Assembly: GCA_937973555.1 (NCBI GenBank)
Contig: CALJKL010000085.1
Coordinates: 1-40,853, forward strand
From: an uncultured Flavobacteriales bacterium
Lineage (GTDB): Bacteria; Bacteroidota; Bacteroidia; Flavobacteriales; Weeksellaceae
Direction: 5' to 3'
DNA length: 40,853 nt
The notes below the pieces were generated by a model. It ran no database searches and had not been told where the DNA came from. It was given only the letters and a program-made list of their open reading frames with translations. Shown here in pieces: positions 8,024 through 15,394 of this stretch. The position numbers and the translations under genes were made by a program. Position 1 is the stretch's first letter. Every line of letters begins with the position of its first letter.

Positions 8024-9163
8024 ATGAAACAAAACAACTTTTTTAACAAATTAAAATCAGTATTTATTTTATTTTTTGGCCTTATGTTTGGCCTAGTGGT
8101 TGCACAAAATAGTTCTATATTTTTTCAGCCTCAAGCAGGTTCTATCCAAAAACTAGTAATAGAAAAGGCTACAGGAGATAGTTATGTAAGTTTTGGAGGT
8201 CCAAATGGTGCGGGCGTAATGAAGCTCAATCCTTCTGGCGTAGACCAAGGGGCAGTTGTAAACGAATCCGCCTCGTTTATTACTATTGATGAAAACAGCA
8301 ATCTTTATTATGTTGTAGTGAATTATACCAATGTTACTAGTACCGTCAAAAAGGTTGATATGCAAAATATTAACAACCCTACAACTATTTTTACAAAACA
8401 AGGGACATCTCAATCTGGTATGTTTATTAATGGGAATAGATTTTACTATTCTGATCAAAGCACTATGTCAATTAATTATGTAGATATTTCAGGGCAAACG
8501 CCTTCAGCTCCTACTACTCTATATTCTGGAGGTAGTTTTATACCGGGAGCTCTTTATGTGCAAGGAGGGTTCTTGTATGCGACAATGAGTGGTGGAAGCC
8601 CAGGAAATAGTAAAATTATTAAAATAGATCTTGCAAACCCAGGTGCAGGATCGGTAGATGTGGTTTTGGGTTTAACGAATCTTGGATTTTTGGCTGTAGA
8701 CAATCTTGGAAAAATATACTATACAAGTAAAAATGCTTCAAATATTATTGTGCTGAATCGTTATACTCCCTCTTTGGGAACTTCTGATACTATTGATGAT
8801 GGATCAAATGGTAATTTCTTGGCATTAGATGTTGATGCTAATGGAAATGTTTTTTTTACAGCCTATAACCCAAATAATGGCAACCCTTTTTCGGCATTAT
8901 ACAAAATCAGCGCAGCTTCTCTTTCTACAAAAAAATTAACAGCAAAAGCCTTTTCAGTATATCCAAACCCAGCCAAAGATTTCGTAACGATTTCTAACGT
9001 TGTTAAAGGAGCAGAAGTAAGCCTTTTTGACATGAGCGGAAAGTTATTGTATTCAACCAAAGCTACCGGAACAACTCTTACCATCAATACCTCTTCTTAT
9101 AAAAATGGAGTGTATATGTTAAAAGTAGATGGACAAACAACTAAACTTTTGATTTCTAAATAA
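8024..9163 (+). CDS. Secreted beta-propeller-like protein with T9SS sorting domain
   Basis: A 379-residue protein with a signal peptide (SVFILFFGLMFGLVVAQ). Residues ~30-300 contain irregular repeats of the type LAVDNLGKIYYTSKNASNI, LALDVDANGNVFFTAYN and FITIDENSNLYYVVVN, which suggest a divergent beta-propeller; I see no catalytic motif. The last ~70 residues are a type A T9SS sorting domain (NPAKDFVTISNVVKG, LFDMSGKLLYS, YKNGVYMLKVDGQ). This tail shares long near-identical DNA with the gene at 4904. The gene follows the second copy of the divergent regulator/propeller arrangement and is closed by its own terminator. It is probably exported to the cell surface and induced by the neighbouring TPR/HTH protein; both points are inferences. 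Confidence 0.8.
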   Translation: MKQNNFFNKLKSVFILFFGLMFGLVVAQNSSIFFQPQAGSIQKLVIEKATGDSYVSFGGPNGAGVMKLNPSGVDQGAVVNESASFITIDENSNLYYVVVNYTNVTSTVKKVDMQNINNPTTIFTKQGTSQSGMFINGNRFYYSDQSTMSINYVDISGQTPSAPTTLYSGGSFIPGALYVQGGFLYATMSGGSPGNSKIIKIDLANPGAGSVDVVLGLTNLGFLAVDNLGKIYYTSKNASNIIVLNRYTPSLGTSDTIDDGSNGNFLALDVDANGNVFFTAYNPNNGNPFSALYKISAASLSTKKLTAKAFSVYPNPAKDFVTISNVVKGAEVSLFDMSGKLLYSTKATGTTLTINTSSYKNGVYMLKVDGQTTKLLISK

Positions 9164-9190
9164 TCAGGAAAAGATTTACATAAACAAAGA

Positions 9191-9219
9191 AGCCCTATTT
9201 TTTCTGATGGGGCTTTTTT
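9191..9219 (+). terminator. Rho-independent terminator after the second propeller gene
   Basis: A 7-bp stem with one G-T pair (9191-9197 with 9208-9214) and a 10-base loop is followed by a T-tract, 27 bases after the stop codon. Confidence 0.75.
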
Positions 9220-9275
9220 CTATTTTAAACTCCTCCAAATTTACAGAAAATCGTCAAAAACCTTGCTCAAATAAA

Positions 9276-9350
9276 AAAGAGTTACGGCTTTTTGTCTGTA
9301 ACTCTTTGATAATGTTGCGCTTTTGCTGGGCTCGACCCAGCGACCCCCTG
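9276..9350 (-). pseudogene. Decayed 3' half of tRNA-Asn plus its terminator
   Basis: Read on the minus strand, 9350-9315 matches the intact tRNA-Asn at 11892-11968 from the variable loop to the 3' end. The T-stem GCTGG/CCAGC is kept, but the T-loop begins GTCGAGC instead of TTCGAGC, the acceptor strand has lost one base and CCA has become CAA. The hairpin behind the gene is also present (9276-9284 with 9299-9307), with a different loop. D-arm and anticodon arm are absent, so it cannot be a working tRNA. It is either the distal att repeat of a former tRNA-targeted element or a remnant of a duplicated tRNA gene. Confidence 0.75.
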
Positions 9351-9594
9351 TTTCTTTAATAACCAACTTTTAATTGTTACAATTTTCATAGAGCTTTAAT
9401 TAAATATTTAATTTATCTAAGATATATCAGAATGTTAGTGGGCTTTTTTAATAGCAAAAAACGTTTTGTAGCTTGTCGAAGAGGAGAATTACTAGGCGTT
9501 AATTTCAATATTTTACAAATGTTTAATTGAAAATAATACCTTGATGTTAGTGCTAAGCTCTCCATTTTACCAAACCAATGTTAGAAAAGTTGTT
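9351..9594. other. Non-coding spacer, no supported gene
   Basis: This A+T-rich stretch holds no convincing gene. TGTTAG occurs three times (near 9434, 9545 and 9579). A short open stretch with coding-like character (about KKRFVACRRGELLGVNFN, near 9460-9525) has no start and may be a gene remnant, but I cannot assign it. Confidence 0.4.
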
Positions 9595-10302
9595 TTATTT
9601 TTTGTTGTTAATAATAGGTGCGAGCTCTGTCTTTAACTCCTCAAATTTTTCTTTACTCATCATATCAATTTCCACTAATTCTTTTGCTTCTTTTAATTTT
9701 GTAATGGCTTCTTCTCTTGTCATTTTTCTATTCTTTAATAAAAGCTCGCCTGATTCAATTGCTAACTCTGTATCCATTACGCTTAAATATTTGTTTATAC
9801 CAAAAGCTCTACCGTTAATTTCCCCTAAAACGATAACAACATATAAAGGTTTGTTTTTACTACCTCTGTGATATGTTTTCATTTCGCTTACAACAACAGT
9901 AGTGTTTTTTAGACTATTATCTGCCATAATCTGTGCGTCTCCATTCATAGCCGTCATAATACTACCAAAACCTGCAGGTCTGCCCATTTTTATAAATTCG
10001 TAAGTTTTTGTGGAAGTACTTCTTGATTGTGCTACTCCTCCTCTTAAAGTATTCCCATAACTGCCAGCATATGTCCTAGTATTTGTTTCTTGAGAAGTGG
10101 GAGAGCCAAGAATTAAAGTGTCACCTATTTTCACACTATTTTCACTAGTTGTAATATATTCTTTTACTTGAGTTCCATTTTTAATTGTATTGAAAAAATT
10201 AATGTCTTGAGTATTAGCATAAGTCAATAAATTAATGTCTTCTTGCGCACTAATAGTAATCACTGATAAAAGAATCGTTAGGAAAGTAATTGTTTTTTTC
10301 AT
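9595..10302 (-). CDS. Exported protein of unknown function with SHOCT-like C-terminal domain
   Basis: The frame extends to 10329, but the ATG at 10302 (MKKTITFLTILLSVITISAQ) gives a standard signal peptide, leaving 235 residues. The middle is rich in Thr, Ser and Gly (SQETNTRTYAGSYGNTLRGG) and contains KTYEFIKMGRPAGFGSIM. The last ~45 residues (MTREEAITKLKEAKEL, MMSKEKFEELKTELAPII) have the pattern of a SHOCT short C-terminal domain: a helix, a turn, then SKEEFEELK. SHOCT usually ends bacterial membrane or secreted proteins and is thought to promote oligomerisation. The gene lies between the tRNA-Asn and its remnant, in tandem with another exported protein. I do not recognise the main domain. 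Confidence 0.65.
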   Translation of the reverse strand: MKKTITFLTILLSVITISAQEDINLLTYANTQDINFFNTIKNGTQVKEYITTSENSVKIGDTLILGSPTSQETNTRTYAGSYGNTLRGGVAQSRSTSTKTYEFIKMGRPAGFGSIMTAMNGDAQIMADNSLKNTTVVVSEMKTYHRGSKNKPLYVVIVLGEINGRAFGINKYLSVMDTELAIESGELLLKNRKMTREEAITKLKEAKELVEIDMMSKEKFEELKTELAPIINNKK

Positions 10303-10329
10303 AATATTTTTTAATTGTTTTTTTATCAA

Positions 10330-10548
10330 AATTGTCTTTGTTTAATATTTCGGCTATATGCAGTAAGAGATTGCGAGCTTCTTCCCCGTCAAACCTCGCT
10401 GAAGCATGTTCGTAGAATTGAATTTTCGGATTACACAAATGCTTCTGCGGAGCGCTAAACCACCTTTTTTATATTTTGTCTGTAAGTCAGGATACGAATT
10501 TTCATTACGGGTATAAGATCTTTTCCGAAAAATTTTGCACAAAAAGAG
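10330..10548. other. Intergenic spacer with a G+C-richer block, no supported gene
   Basis: Two overlapping 62-codon frames exist here on the minus strand (10250-10438 and 10354-10542) but neither has a credible family, and one runs into the gene at 9595-10302. The block 10370-10470 is richer in G+C than its surroundings and contains imperfect inverted pieces (CGCTGAAGCA near 10394, and TGCTTCTGCGGAGCG near 10440). It could be a degraded repeat or a structured RNA. Confidence 0.35.
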
Positions 10549-11256
10549 TTAGAATTTTTCTGCAACAATTACAAAAGCTTTTTGTGAAGAGGTTCCCGTA
10601 GGACCAGAAACATAAAATGTAACTCTGTAATAAACATTTTCTGTTACATCAACAATATGCAGAATATTTAGCTCATAGTTCGATAAATCATTAGAAGTAT
10701 TATTGGCAACGTTTCTATATGTTGTAGCATTAGCGGTAGTAAATACATGAGTATAATTAGCGTATTCAAAACCATTTGAAGCAAATTGTTGATTCATTCC
10801 AACATAAATAGTTTTATTTACTGAAGACGTTAAAGCCATTTGAATTCCCCATGTATTATCAATTCTAAAAGTCATTCCTCCTATTGATATTGTTTTGGTC
10901 TGGTCTGGAGCAATGGCGGGATAAATTGTCTTAATTATGGTAGAGCCCGTAGATTCAGTAACGGCTTGTGCAGGAATCCCATCAACATATCCCAAAACCC
11001 CATTCTTATCCGCTGTTACGGTTCTAGTAGCAGTAAAAGCTTGATCAATTGCTGTAGATTTAGAACCATCTGGTTTAGTATAAATGATATTAGAGGAACC
11101 ATTTGCGGGTAAATTTCTAATTCTGGTAGTTCCAGCCACATCAAAAGTCTCTGTTGGAGAAGTGTTGTTGATGCCTACTTGAGCAATAGTGGTGCTAAAA
11201 GTTATTAGAGTCACCGCTAAAATGCTTTTTTTTAATAATCTTTTAATACTTTTCAT
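10549..11256 (-). CDS. Exported protein of unknown function with GIxNTSPT-type N-terminus
   Basis: A complete 235-residue protein. After a signal peptide (SILAVTLITFSTTIAQ) comes VGINNTSPTETFDVAGTTRIRNLP, split here as VGINNTSPTETFDV and AGTTRIRNLP. This motif is widespread in exported Bacteroidota proteins that resemble tail-fibre shafts, and is the same kind of start as in the gene at 2019. The rest is beta-rich with many Thr, Asn and Ser residues (FRIDNTWGIQMALTSS, YYRVTFYVSGPTG) and has neither a T9SS sorting domain nor the HxH motifs. It probably follows the same strand logic as the downstream SHOCT-like gene, but 247 bases separate them. No function can be assigned. Confidence 0.65.
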   Translation of the reverse strand: MKSIKRLLKKSILAVTLITFSTTIAQVGINNTSPTETFDVAGTTRIRNLPANGSSNIIYTKPDGSKSTAIDQAFTATRTVTADKNGVLGYVDGIPAQAVTESTGSTIIKTIYPAIAPDQTKTISIGGMTFRIDNTWGIQMALTSSVNKTIYVGMNQQFASNGFEYANYTHVFTTANATTYRNVANNTSNDLSNYELNILHIVDVTENVYYRVTFYVSGPTGTSSQKAFVIVAEKF

Positions 11257-11852
11257 AGTGTTTTTAGTTTTTTAAGAATTATTCTATCGGGGGTTGGTGT
11301 TTTACATTTCTTAACCAGATTAAAATTGAGGGGTTATAACTTAATGATTAGTGAGAAGTAACTAAATGCACTTCCCACAAAATCATTAGTTCACTTTTCA
11401 TCATTATGCTTTTAGATCACGGGAAATGAAATTTTATTTTGAGATATTGTGTTTCATGGTATTGTTTTTAGTTTTTTCAAAATTAATTTTTCTGTTTTTG
11501 AATTCATGTCATTTTATTTAAAAAATCATTAAATAGTGGGTTGAATTCACGAATTGAGACATTTGAAATTTTCAAGTAAAGTTTTACCAATGAAGGGTGT
11601 AAGCAATCTTTTGGGAAAATATCAATACTCCATTAAAAATGATAACGATAAAAAAAGGATATAGTTTTGATGTTTTTCATTCTACTTAAATTTTGAAAAT
11701 CAAAAAAATTTAGAATATGAATTGAGAAATTTTTGGTATAAAAGTGTTATTATAGAAATAAGAAGAGGTTTTTGTGTTTAGTTTAACCTTAAACTCCTCA
11801 CCATTTTCTTAACCTCCGAATCCAAAACCAAGGTCAAATCTTGCAAAATAAA
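11257..11852. other. Non-coding A+T-rich spacer upstream of the exported protein gene
   Basis: No gene is supported in these ~600 bases. A 14-base identity, GTTTTTAGTTTTTT, occurs at 11260-11273 and again at 11464-11477. In each case a CAT (an ATG on the minus strand) lies 3-6 bases to its left, as if the 5' leader of the gene at 10549 were duplicated; the second ATG opens only a 7-codon frame. The stretch from about 11789 belongs to the duplicated tRNA flank also seen near 9225. Confidence 0.4.
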
Positions 11853-11884
11853 AAAGAGTTACCGAAGTAAATCGATAACTCTTT
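11842..11884 (-). terminator. Terminator of the tRNA-Asn transcript
   Basis: The stem AAAGAGTTA/TAACTCTTT (11853-11861, 11876-11884) with a 14-base loop is followed on the minus strand by TTTTTTATTTT. It starts 8 bases after the CCA end of the tRNA. Confidence 0.8.
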
Positions 11885-11891
11885 GATAATG

Positions 11892-11968
11892 TGGCGCCTT
11901 TTGCTGGGCTCGAACCAGCGACCCTCTGATTAACAGTCAGATGCTCTAACCGACTGAGCTAAAAAGGC
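11892..11968 (-). tRNA. tRNA-Asn (anticodon GTT)
   Basis: The minus strand folds into a full cloverleaf of 77 bases. The acceptor stem is GCCTTTT/AAAAGGC, the D-stem GCTC/GAGC, the anticodon stem TCTGA/TCAGA around loop CTGTTAA (anticodon GTT), the variable loop GGGTC, and the T-stem GCTGG/CCAGC around TTCGAGC. Discriminator G and an encoded CCA follow. A decayed copy of its 3' half lies 2.5 kb downstream. Confidence 0.97.
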
Positions 11969-12040
11969 TACTCTTGTGTTTTTGAGTGGTGCAAATATAA
12001 AATGTTTTTTCCATTTGCACCAAATATTTTAGGGAAAATT

Positions 12041-13378
12041 TTAGAATTTTCCAGTAATGGCCTTATAAATATCTGATCCAAAGATTAATAACATTAACCC
12101 CATCAATAAAATTGCCCCAATGGTCTGTGCATTTTCCAATACTTTTTGTGGAACAGGCTTACCAGTAATCAATTCCCAAGCCGTAAATAAGGCATGACCA
12201 CCATCTAAACCAGGAATAGGCAAAATGTTTAAAAACGCCAACCAGGCAGAAAACATAGCCGTGAAACTCCAAAACGCTACCCAATCTATTTCTTTAGGCA
12301 TCATTTTTACAATGGCAATAGGACCTCCTACACTTTTGTAGCCCTTAACTTTTTTGCTAAATAACAATTTAAACTGCTTAATCTGCATGGTAAGAGATTC
12401 TACCGTTCTCACGAAGCCTCTTGTAATGGCAGGAAAGAAATTGTATTTTTTATTGGAAACTGTTTTATCAAAAGCAGATTCAGCAACTTTAAAATCAGGA
12501 AAAAATCCTATTTTCCCTTCTTTAGTGGCGGTAAGACTAAAACTTTTTAGCTCATTGTTTCTGATAACGTCAATTGTTATGAGCTGCGATTTATTTTCTT
12601 TTAAAGAATTGGATAATTCATCAAAGAAATTTATTTTTTGTCCATTTAGAGCTACGATTTTATCTCCTTTCAAAATGCCGGCTTTTTTTGCCGGTCCTTC
12701 AATTAATGAATCTACTACGGGTGCAAACCTATTGGTGATATAAAGCTTTGTGGTTTTGGCTCCCAAAATTTCACCAATTCCTTCTTCATTAGGTTTAAAA
12801 GTAGTTTCTTTTCCATTTCTTAGAACCTTCACTTCATCTGCCAGTAGAATGTTAATCATAGAGTTTTCCATTCTTACGGCAGGCTTTCCATCAATGGTCA
12901 ATATTTTATCCCCATTTCTGAGCCCCATTTTTTGACCTTCATCACTTACGGAAATTCCGTTTTCGAATTTTGTCAGATCGTGGTATTTTTCTCCGACAAA
13001 TAAATTGAGACAAGTATAGATGGTCCAAGCAAGCACCAAATTTACAAAAATACCACCTAGCATGATGATGAGTCTTTGCCAAGCTGGCTTACTTCTAAAT
13101 TCCCAAGGTTTTGCAGGCTCTTTCAGTTGCTCGGTATCCATGCTTTCGTCTACCATTCCGGCAATTTTTACATATCCTCCGAAAGGAAGCCAGCCAATTC
13201 CGTATTCTGTTTCCCCGATTTTTTTCTTGGCCAAAGAAAACCAAGGATCAAAGAAGAGGTAGAATTTTTCTACCTTACATTTAAACAATTTAGCAGGCAA
13301 AAAATGCCCAAATTCATGCAGAATAACTAAGATTGAAATGCTTAATATGAACTGAAATATCTGAGTAGCTAATTCCAT
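12041..13378 (-). CDS. rseP: RseP-type site-2 zinc metalloprotease
   Basis: This intramembrane protease of family M50B cleaves membrane-embedded substrates such as anti-sigma factors or signal-peptide remnants. The frame runs to 13456, but the family start is the ATG at 13378 (MELATQIFQFIL), giving 445 residues. The zinc motif HEFGH lies at residues 21-25 in the first membrane helix. Next come YGIGWLPFGGYVKIAGM, another helix (LIIMLGGIFVNLVLAWTIY, ~105-125), two PDZ-like domains (~140-300; GPAKKAGILKGDKIVALNG) and the third zinc-site motif NILPIPGLDGGHALF near 390. It lies between the tRNA-Asn and a small barrel gene. The 26 residues upstream of M13378 lack family similarity and overlap the neighbour's terminator, so they were excluded. 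Confidence 0.93.
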   Translation of the reverse strand: MELATQIFQFILSISILVILHEFGHFLPAKLFKCKVEKFYLFFDPWFSLAKKKIGETEYGIGWLPFGGYVKIAGMVDESMDTEQLKEPAKPWEFRSKPAWQRLIIMLGGIFVNLVLAWTIYTCLNLFVGEKYHDLTKFENGISVSDEGQKMGLRNGDKILTIDGKPAVRMENSMINILLADEVKVLRNGKETTFKPNEEGIGEILGAKTTKLYITNRFAPVVDSLIEGPAKKAGILKGDKIVALNGQKINFFDELSNSLKENKSQLITIDVIRNNELKSFSLTATKEGKIGFFPDFKVAESAFDKTVSNKKYNFFPAITRGFVRTVESLTMQIKQFKLLFSKKVKGYKSVGGPIAIVKMMPKEIDWVAFWSFTAMFSAWLAFLNILPIPGLDGGHALFTAWELITGKPVPQKVLENAQTIGAILLMGLMLLIFGSDIYKAITGKF

Positions 13379-13447
13379 TAATTCTTTATGTTTTTTAAAA
13401 GTTATGCAAATGTAGTAAATCTGCTTCACTAAGTCATAACAAATAAA

Positions 13448-13473
13448 AAAAGACACCGTTTAAAGTGTCTTTT
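13448..13473 (-). terminator. Terminator after the small outer-membrane protein gene
   Basis: The stem AAAAGACAC/GTGTCTTTT (13448-13456, 13465-13473) encloses an 8-base loop and is followed on the minus strand by a T-rich run. It separates the barrel gene from rseP. Confidence 0.7.
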
Positions 13474-13494
13474 ATATAATCTTTGTTTAGTTGT

Positions 13495-13926
13495 TTAAAA
13501 ATTAAATGAAAGGCCCAAACTACCATTGTTTCCAGCTTCTAAGAATGCCCCTACATTGTTGTTGAAAAAATATCTCACCCCAAGGTGTGCACCCAATCCA
13601 AAAGTATTTCCCAAGACCCCAATGTCTAAGCCAGGGTATAAATCCCATTTTGAAGGCATGTCTAAAGCTTCCTGTAAATGAACATTTAATCTGCCGAAGA
13701 CAAAAACCTTTCGGTCATCTTTATAGTCATTAAAATAAAAATTTGCTCCAGCACCTACTGATACTATTTTTGCAATACCATAATCATACGTGGCAGTAAG
13801 CCCCGTTCCATTTCCCCATCCATTAAAACCCACTTGTAACTTTTGGTCACCTTGTCCTTGCCATGCTTGCGCAAAGGTCATTTGGCTCAAAAAAAACAGC
13901 ACAAATGCTAATCCTAATTTTTTCAT
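13495..13926 (-). CDS. Small outer-membrane beta-barrel-like protein (DUF6646-like)
   Basis: A 143-residue protein with a signal peptide (LGLAFVLFFLSQMTFAQ). The mature part alternates hydrophobic and polar residues and is rich in Gly and aromatic residues: QKLQVGFNGWGNGTGLTATYDYG, split as QKLQVGFNGWGNG and LTATYDYG, then VSVGAGANFYFND, FVFGRLNVHLQ, GLDIGVLG and GLGAHLGVRYFFNN. It ends in LGLSFNF, an aromatic C-terminus typical of outer-membrane barrels. I believe it belongs to the flavobacterial family DUF6646, from memory and not verified. It is followed by its own terminator and is divergent from the nitrilase gene. No transport substrate or role can be read from the sequence. Confidence 0.7.
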   Translation of the reverse strand: MKKLGLAFVLFFLSQMTFAQAWQGQGDQKLQVGFNGWGNGTGLTATYDYGIAKIVSVGAGANFYFNDYKDDRKVFVFGRLNVHLQEALDMPSKWDLYPGLDIGVLGNTFGLGAHLGVRYFFNNNVGAFLEAGNNGSLGLSFNF

Positions 13927-13977
13927 GGAAATTTATTTAATTGTTAGTTTAGTTAAAACGAAAAATATATGCCATTG

Positions 13978-14009
13978 TTGTTCTAGAATGAGATATTATG
14001 ATAATTTTG
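13978..14009 (+). promoter_or_regulatory. Candidate promoter of the nitrilase-family gene
   Basis: TTG (13978-13980), 21 bases of spacer and TAATTTTG (14002-14009) fit the flavobacterial pattern TTG-N17-23-TAnnTTTG. The ATG follows 34 bases after the -7 element. Confidence 0.55.
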
Positions 14010-14043
14010 TAAAACATAATTACATTTTTGAAATTTAAGGCAT

Positions 14044-14796
14044 ATGAAAATCATTGGGTTAAGCCAAAATATTATCTGGAAAGACAAACAGCAAAATTTT
14101 CTTTTGATAGAAGAAAAATTTAAAAATCTTGAAGCCGATCTTTTTTTGGTTCCCGAGATGTTTACTACTGGTTTTTATATGAAACCGAAAGAAGTGGCTG
14201 ATGAAACAGAATTAGCACTCAACTGGATGAAAAATTTTGCCGAATCTAAAAAAGCTGCCATAGGAGGAAGTGTTTCTGTGAAAGAAAATGGCAAATTTTA
14301 TAATAGATTTTATTTTGTAAAACCAGATGGAAGCCATTTTCAATACGATAAAAGACATCTTTTTTCTTATACCGGTGAAGACCAAGTATATACACCAGGA
14401 AGAGAAAGGGTGATTGTAGAATACAAAGGCTTCAGGTTTTTGCTGCAAGTGTGTTTTGATGCCAGATTTCCTGTTTTTTCTAGAAACAAAAAAGATTACG
14501 ATGTGATACTGAATGTTGCCAACTGGCCAGAGTCTCGTGTTGTAGCATGGGAAACCTTAACGAGAGCTCGTGCAATTGAAAATCAAGTGTATGTTTTTGC
14601 TCTTAACAGAACCGGAGAGGATGGCAATGAGCTAAACTATCAGGAAAGCAGCCATTGTTATTTTGCAGATGGAACAGATGTTTCTACAAAAAAAGGAGAT
14701 TTAATCTTTGCTGAGTTGGACATTCAGAAATTAGAAAAATTCAGACAAGAATTCCCTTTTTTGAATGATGCAGATGATTTCGAATTAAAAAGCTAA
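14044..14796 (+). CDS. Nitrilase-superfamily amidohydrolase, omega-amidase/YafV type
   Basis: A 250-residue carbon-nitrogen hydrolase. The catalytic triad of the superfamily is visible: Glu38 in LVPEMFTTGF, Lys103 in YDKRHLFSY and Cys137 in LQVCFDARFP. The short length, the sequence of each motif and the downstream stretch NVANWPESRVVAWETLTRARAIENQ (ANWPESR and LTRARAIENQ) match the omega-amidase branch. That branch hydrolyses alpha-ketoglutaramate or alpha-ketosuccinamate to the keto acid and ammonia, a repair or salvage step in glutamine transamination and methionine salvage. No signal peptide is present, so it should be cytoplasmic. The gene overlaps the stop of the convergent DUF4440 gene by 4 bases. 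Substrate is inferred from family only. Confidence 0.85.
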   Translation: MKIIGLSQNIIWKDKQQNFLLIEEKFKNLEADLFLVPEMFTTGFYMKPKEVADETELALNWMKNFAESKKAAIGGSVSVKENGKFYNRFYFVKPDGSHFQYDKRHLFSYTGEDQVYTPGRERVIVEYKGFRFLLQVCFDARFPVFSRNKKDYDVILNVANWPESRVVAWETLTRARAIENQVYVFALNRTGEDGNELNYQESSHCYFADGTDVSTKKGDLIFAELDIQKLEKFRQEFPFLNDADDFELKS

Positions 14797-15203
14797 TTCG
14801 AATGGTCTGAGATAATTTTCCACCCATCTTCAAATCTTTTAAAAATTAAGGTATACACCCCGTTCGGAGAGTCGTTTTGGCGGATGAGCTTCCATTTTCC
14901 CAAAACAAAAGCGTAATTTTTATCAAGCATTTTAACTTGTATCCCCGAAAACTCTAATGTTCCCATTTTTTCTTTATTGGGATACGTTTTTTTGTAATTC
15001 TCTAAGGTCTTTTGCCAACCATAGGTAGGCCCGTGAGAACCTATAAATAAAAGAGAGTCGCTTTTCCAATAGCTTTTCATAAACTCATTTAGATCTCCAG
15101 CATTCCATGCTTTCTGTTGGGCTTGCAAAACAGATAAAATTTCCTTTTTTTGAGAAAATCCTATACTAAAAACCAGCAATAATAAAAGTCCAAATCTTTT
15201 CAT
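14793..15203 (-). CDS. Exported DUF4440/SnoaL-like protein (NTF2 fold)
   Basis: A 136-residue protein with a short signal peptide (MKRFGLLLLLVFSIGFSQ). The mature part matches the NTF2-like DUF4440 pattern: EILSVLQAQQKAWNAGDL, FMKSYWKSDSLLFIG, GWQKTLENYKKTYP, YAFVLGKWKLIR and a closing TLIFKRFEDGWKIISDHSN. Such domains form cone-shaped dimers that either bind small molecules or catalyse simple reactions; the active residues vary and none can be named here. It is convergent with the nitrilase gene, overlapping by 4 bases. Function is unknown. Confidence 0.8.
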   Translation of the reverse strand: MKRFGLLLLLVFSIGFSQKKEILSVLQAQQKAWNAGDLNEFMKSYWKSDSLLFIGSHGPTYGWQKTLENYKKTYPNKEKMGTLEFSGIQVKMLDKNYAFVLGKWKLIRQNDSPNGVYTLIFKRFEDGWKIISDHSN

Positions 15204-15250
15204 GATGTAAAATTTGAATAAAAATAAGAAAGAATTTGAGACAAAAATAA

Positions 15251-15286
15251 AAAATGCAACGGAATAAAGTCTTCTCGTTGCATTTT
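15251..15286 (-). terminator. Terminator of the DUF6132-AraC operon
   Basis: A perfect 11-bp stem, AAAATGCAACG/CGTTGCATTTT (15251-15261, 15276-15286), with a 14-base loop is followed on the minus strand by TTTTATTTTTG. It lies about 110 bases beyond the AraC stop codon. Confidence 0.65.
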
Positions 15287-15394
15287 GTATAAAAATATGA
15301 AAAGTTCGAAAGTTGTTTTATAGTTTTTACAAAGCAAAAATATGCAGAAAATAACATTTTCAACAAGTGAAAAATCGACTATAAATGGTAATTT

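Noticed and set aside
10250..10542. Two overlapping 62-codon minus-strand frames
   Set aside because: No family, no consistent start signal; one overlaps the signal-peptide region of the gene ending at 10302. Treated as spacer.
11312..11362. TAAC cores upstream of the exported-protein gene at 10549 as a third copy of the regulator site
   Set aside because: The cores are 25 and 22 bases apart and lack the 10-base spacing and the 37-base offset of the two real modules.
9350..11891. Complete integrative element at tRNA-Asn
   Set aside because: No integrase, excisionase or mobilisation gene lies between the repeats, and the homology continues past the tRNA; kept only as a finding.
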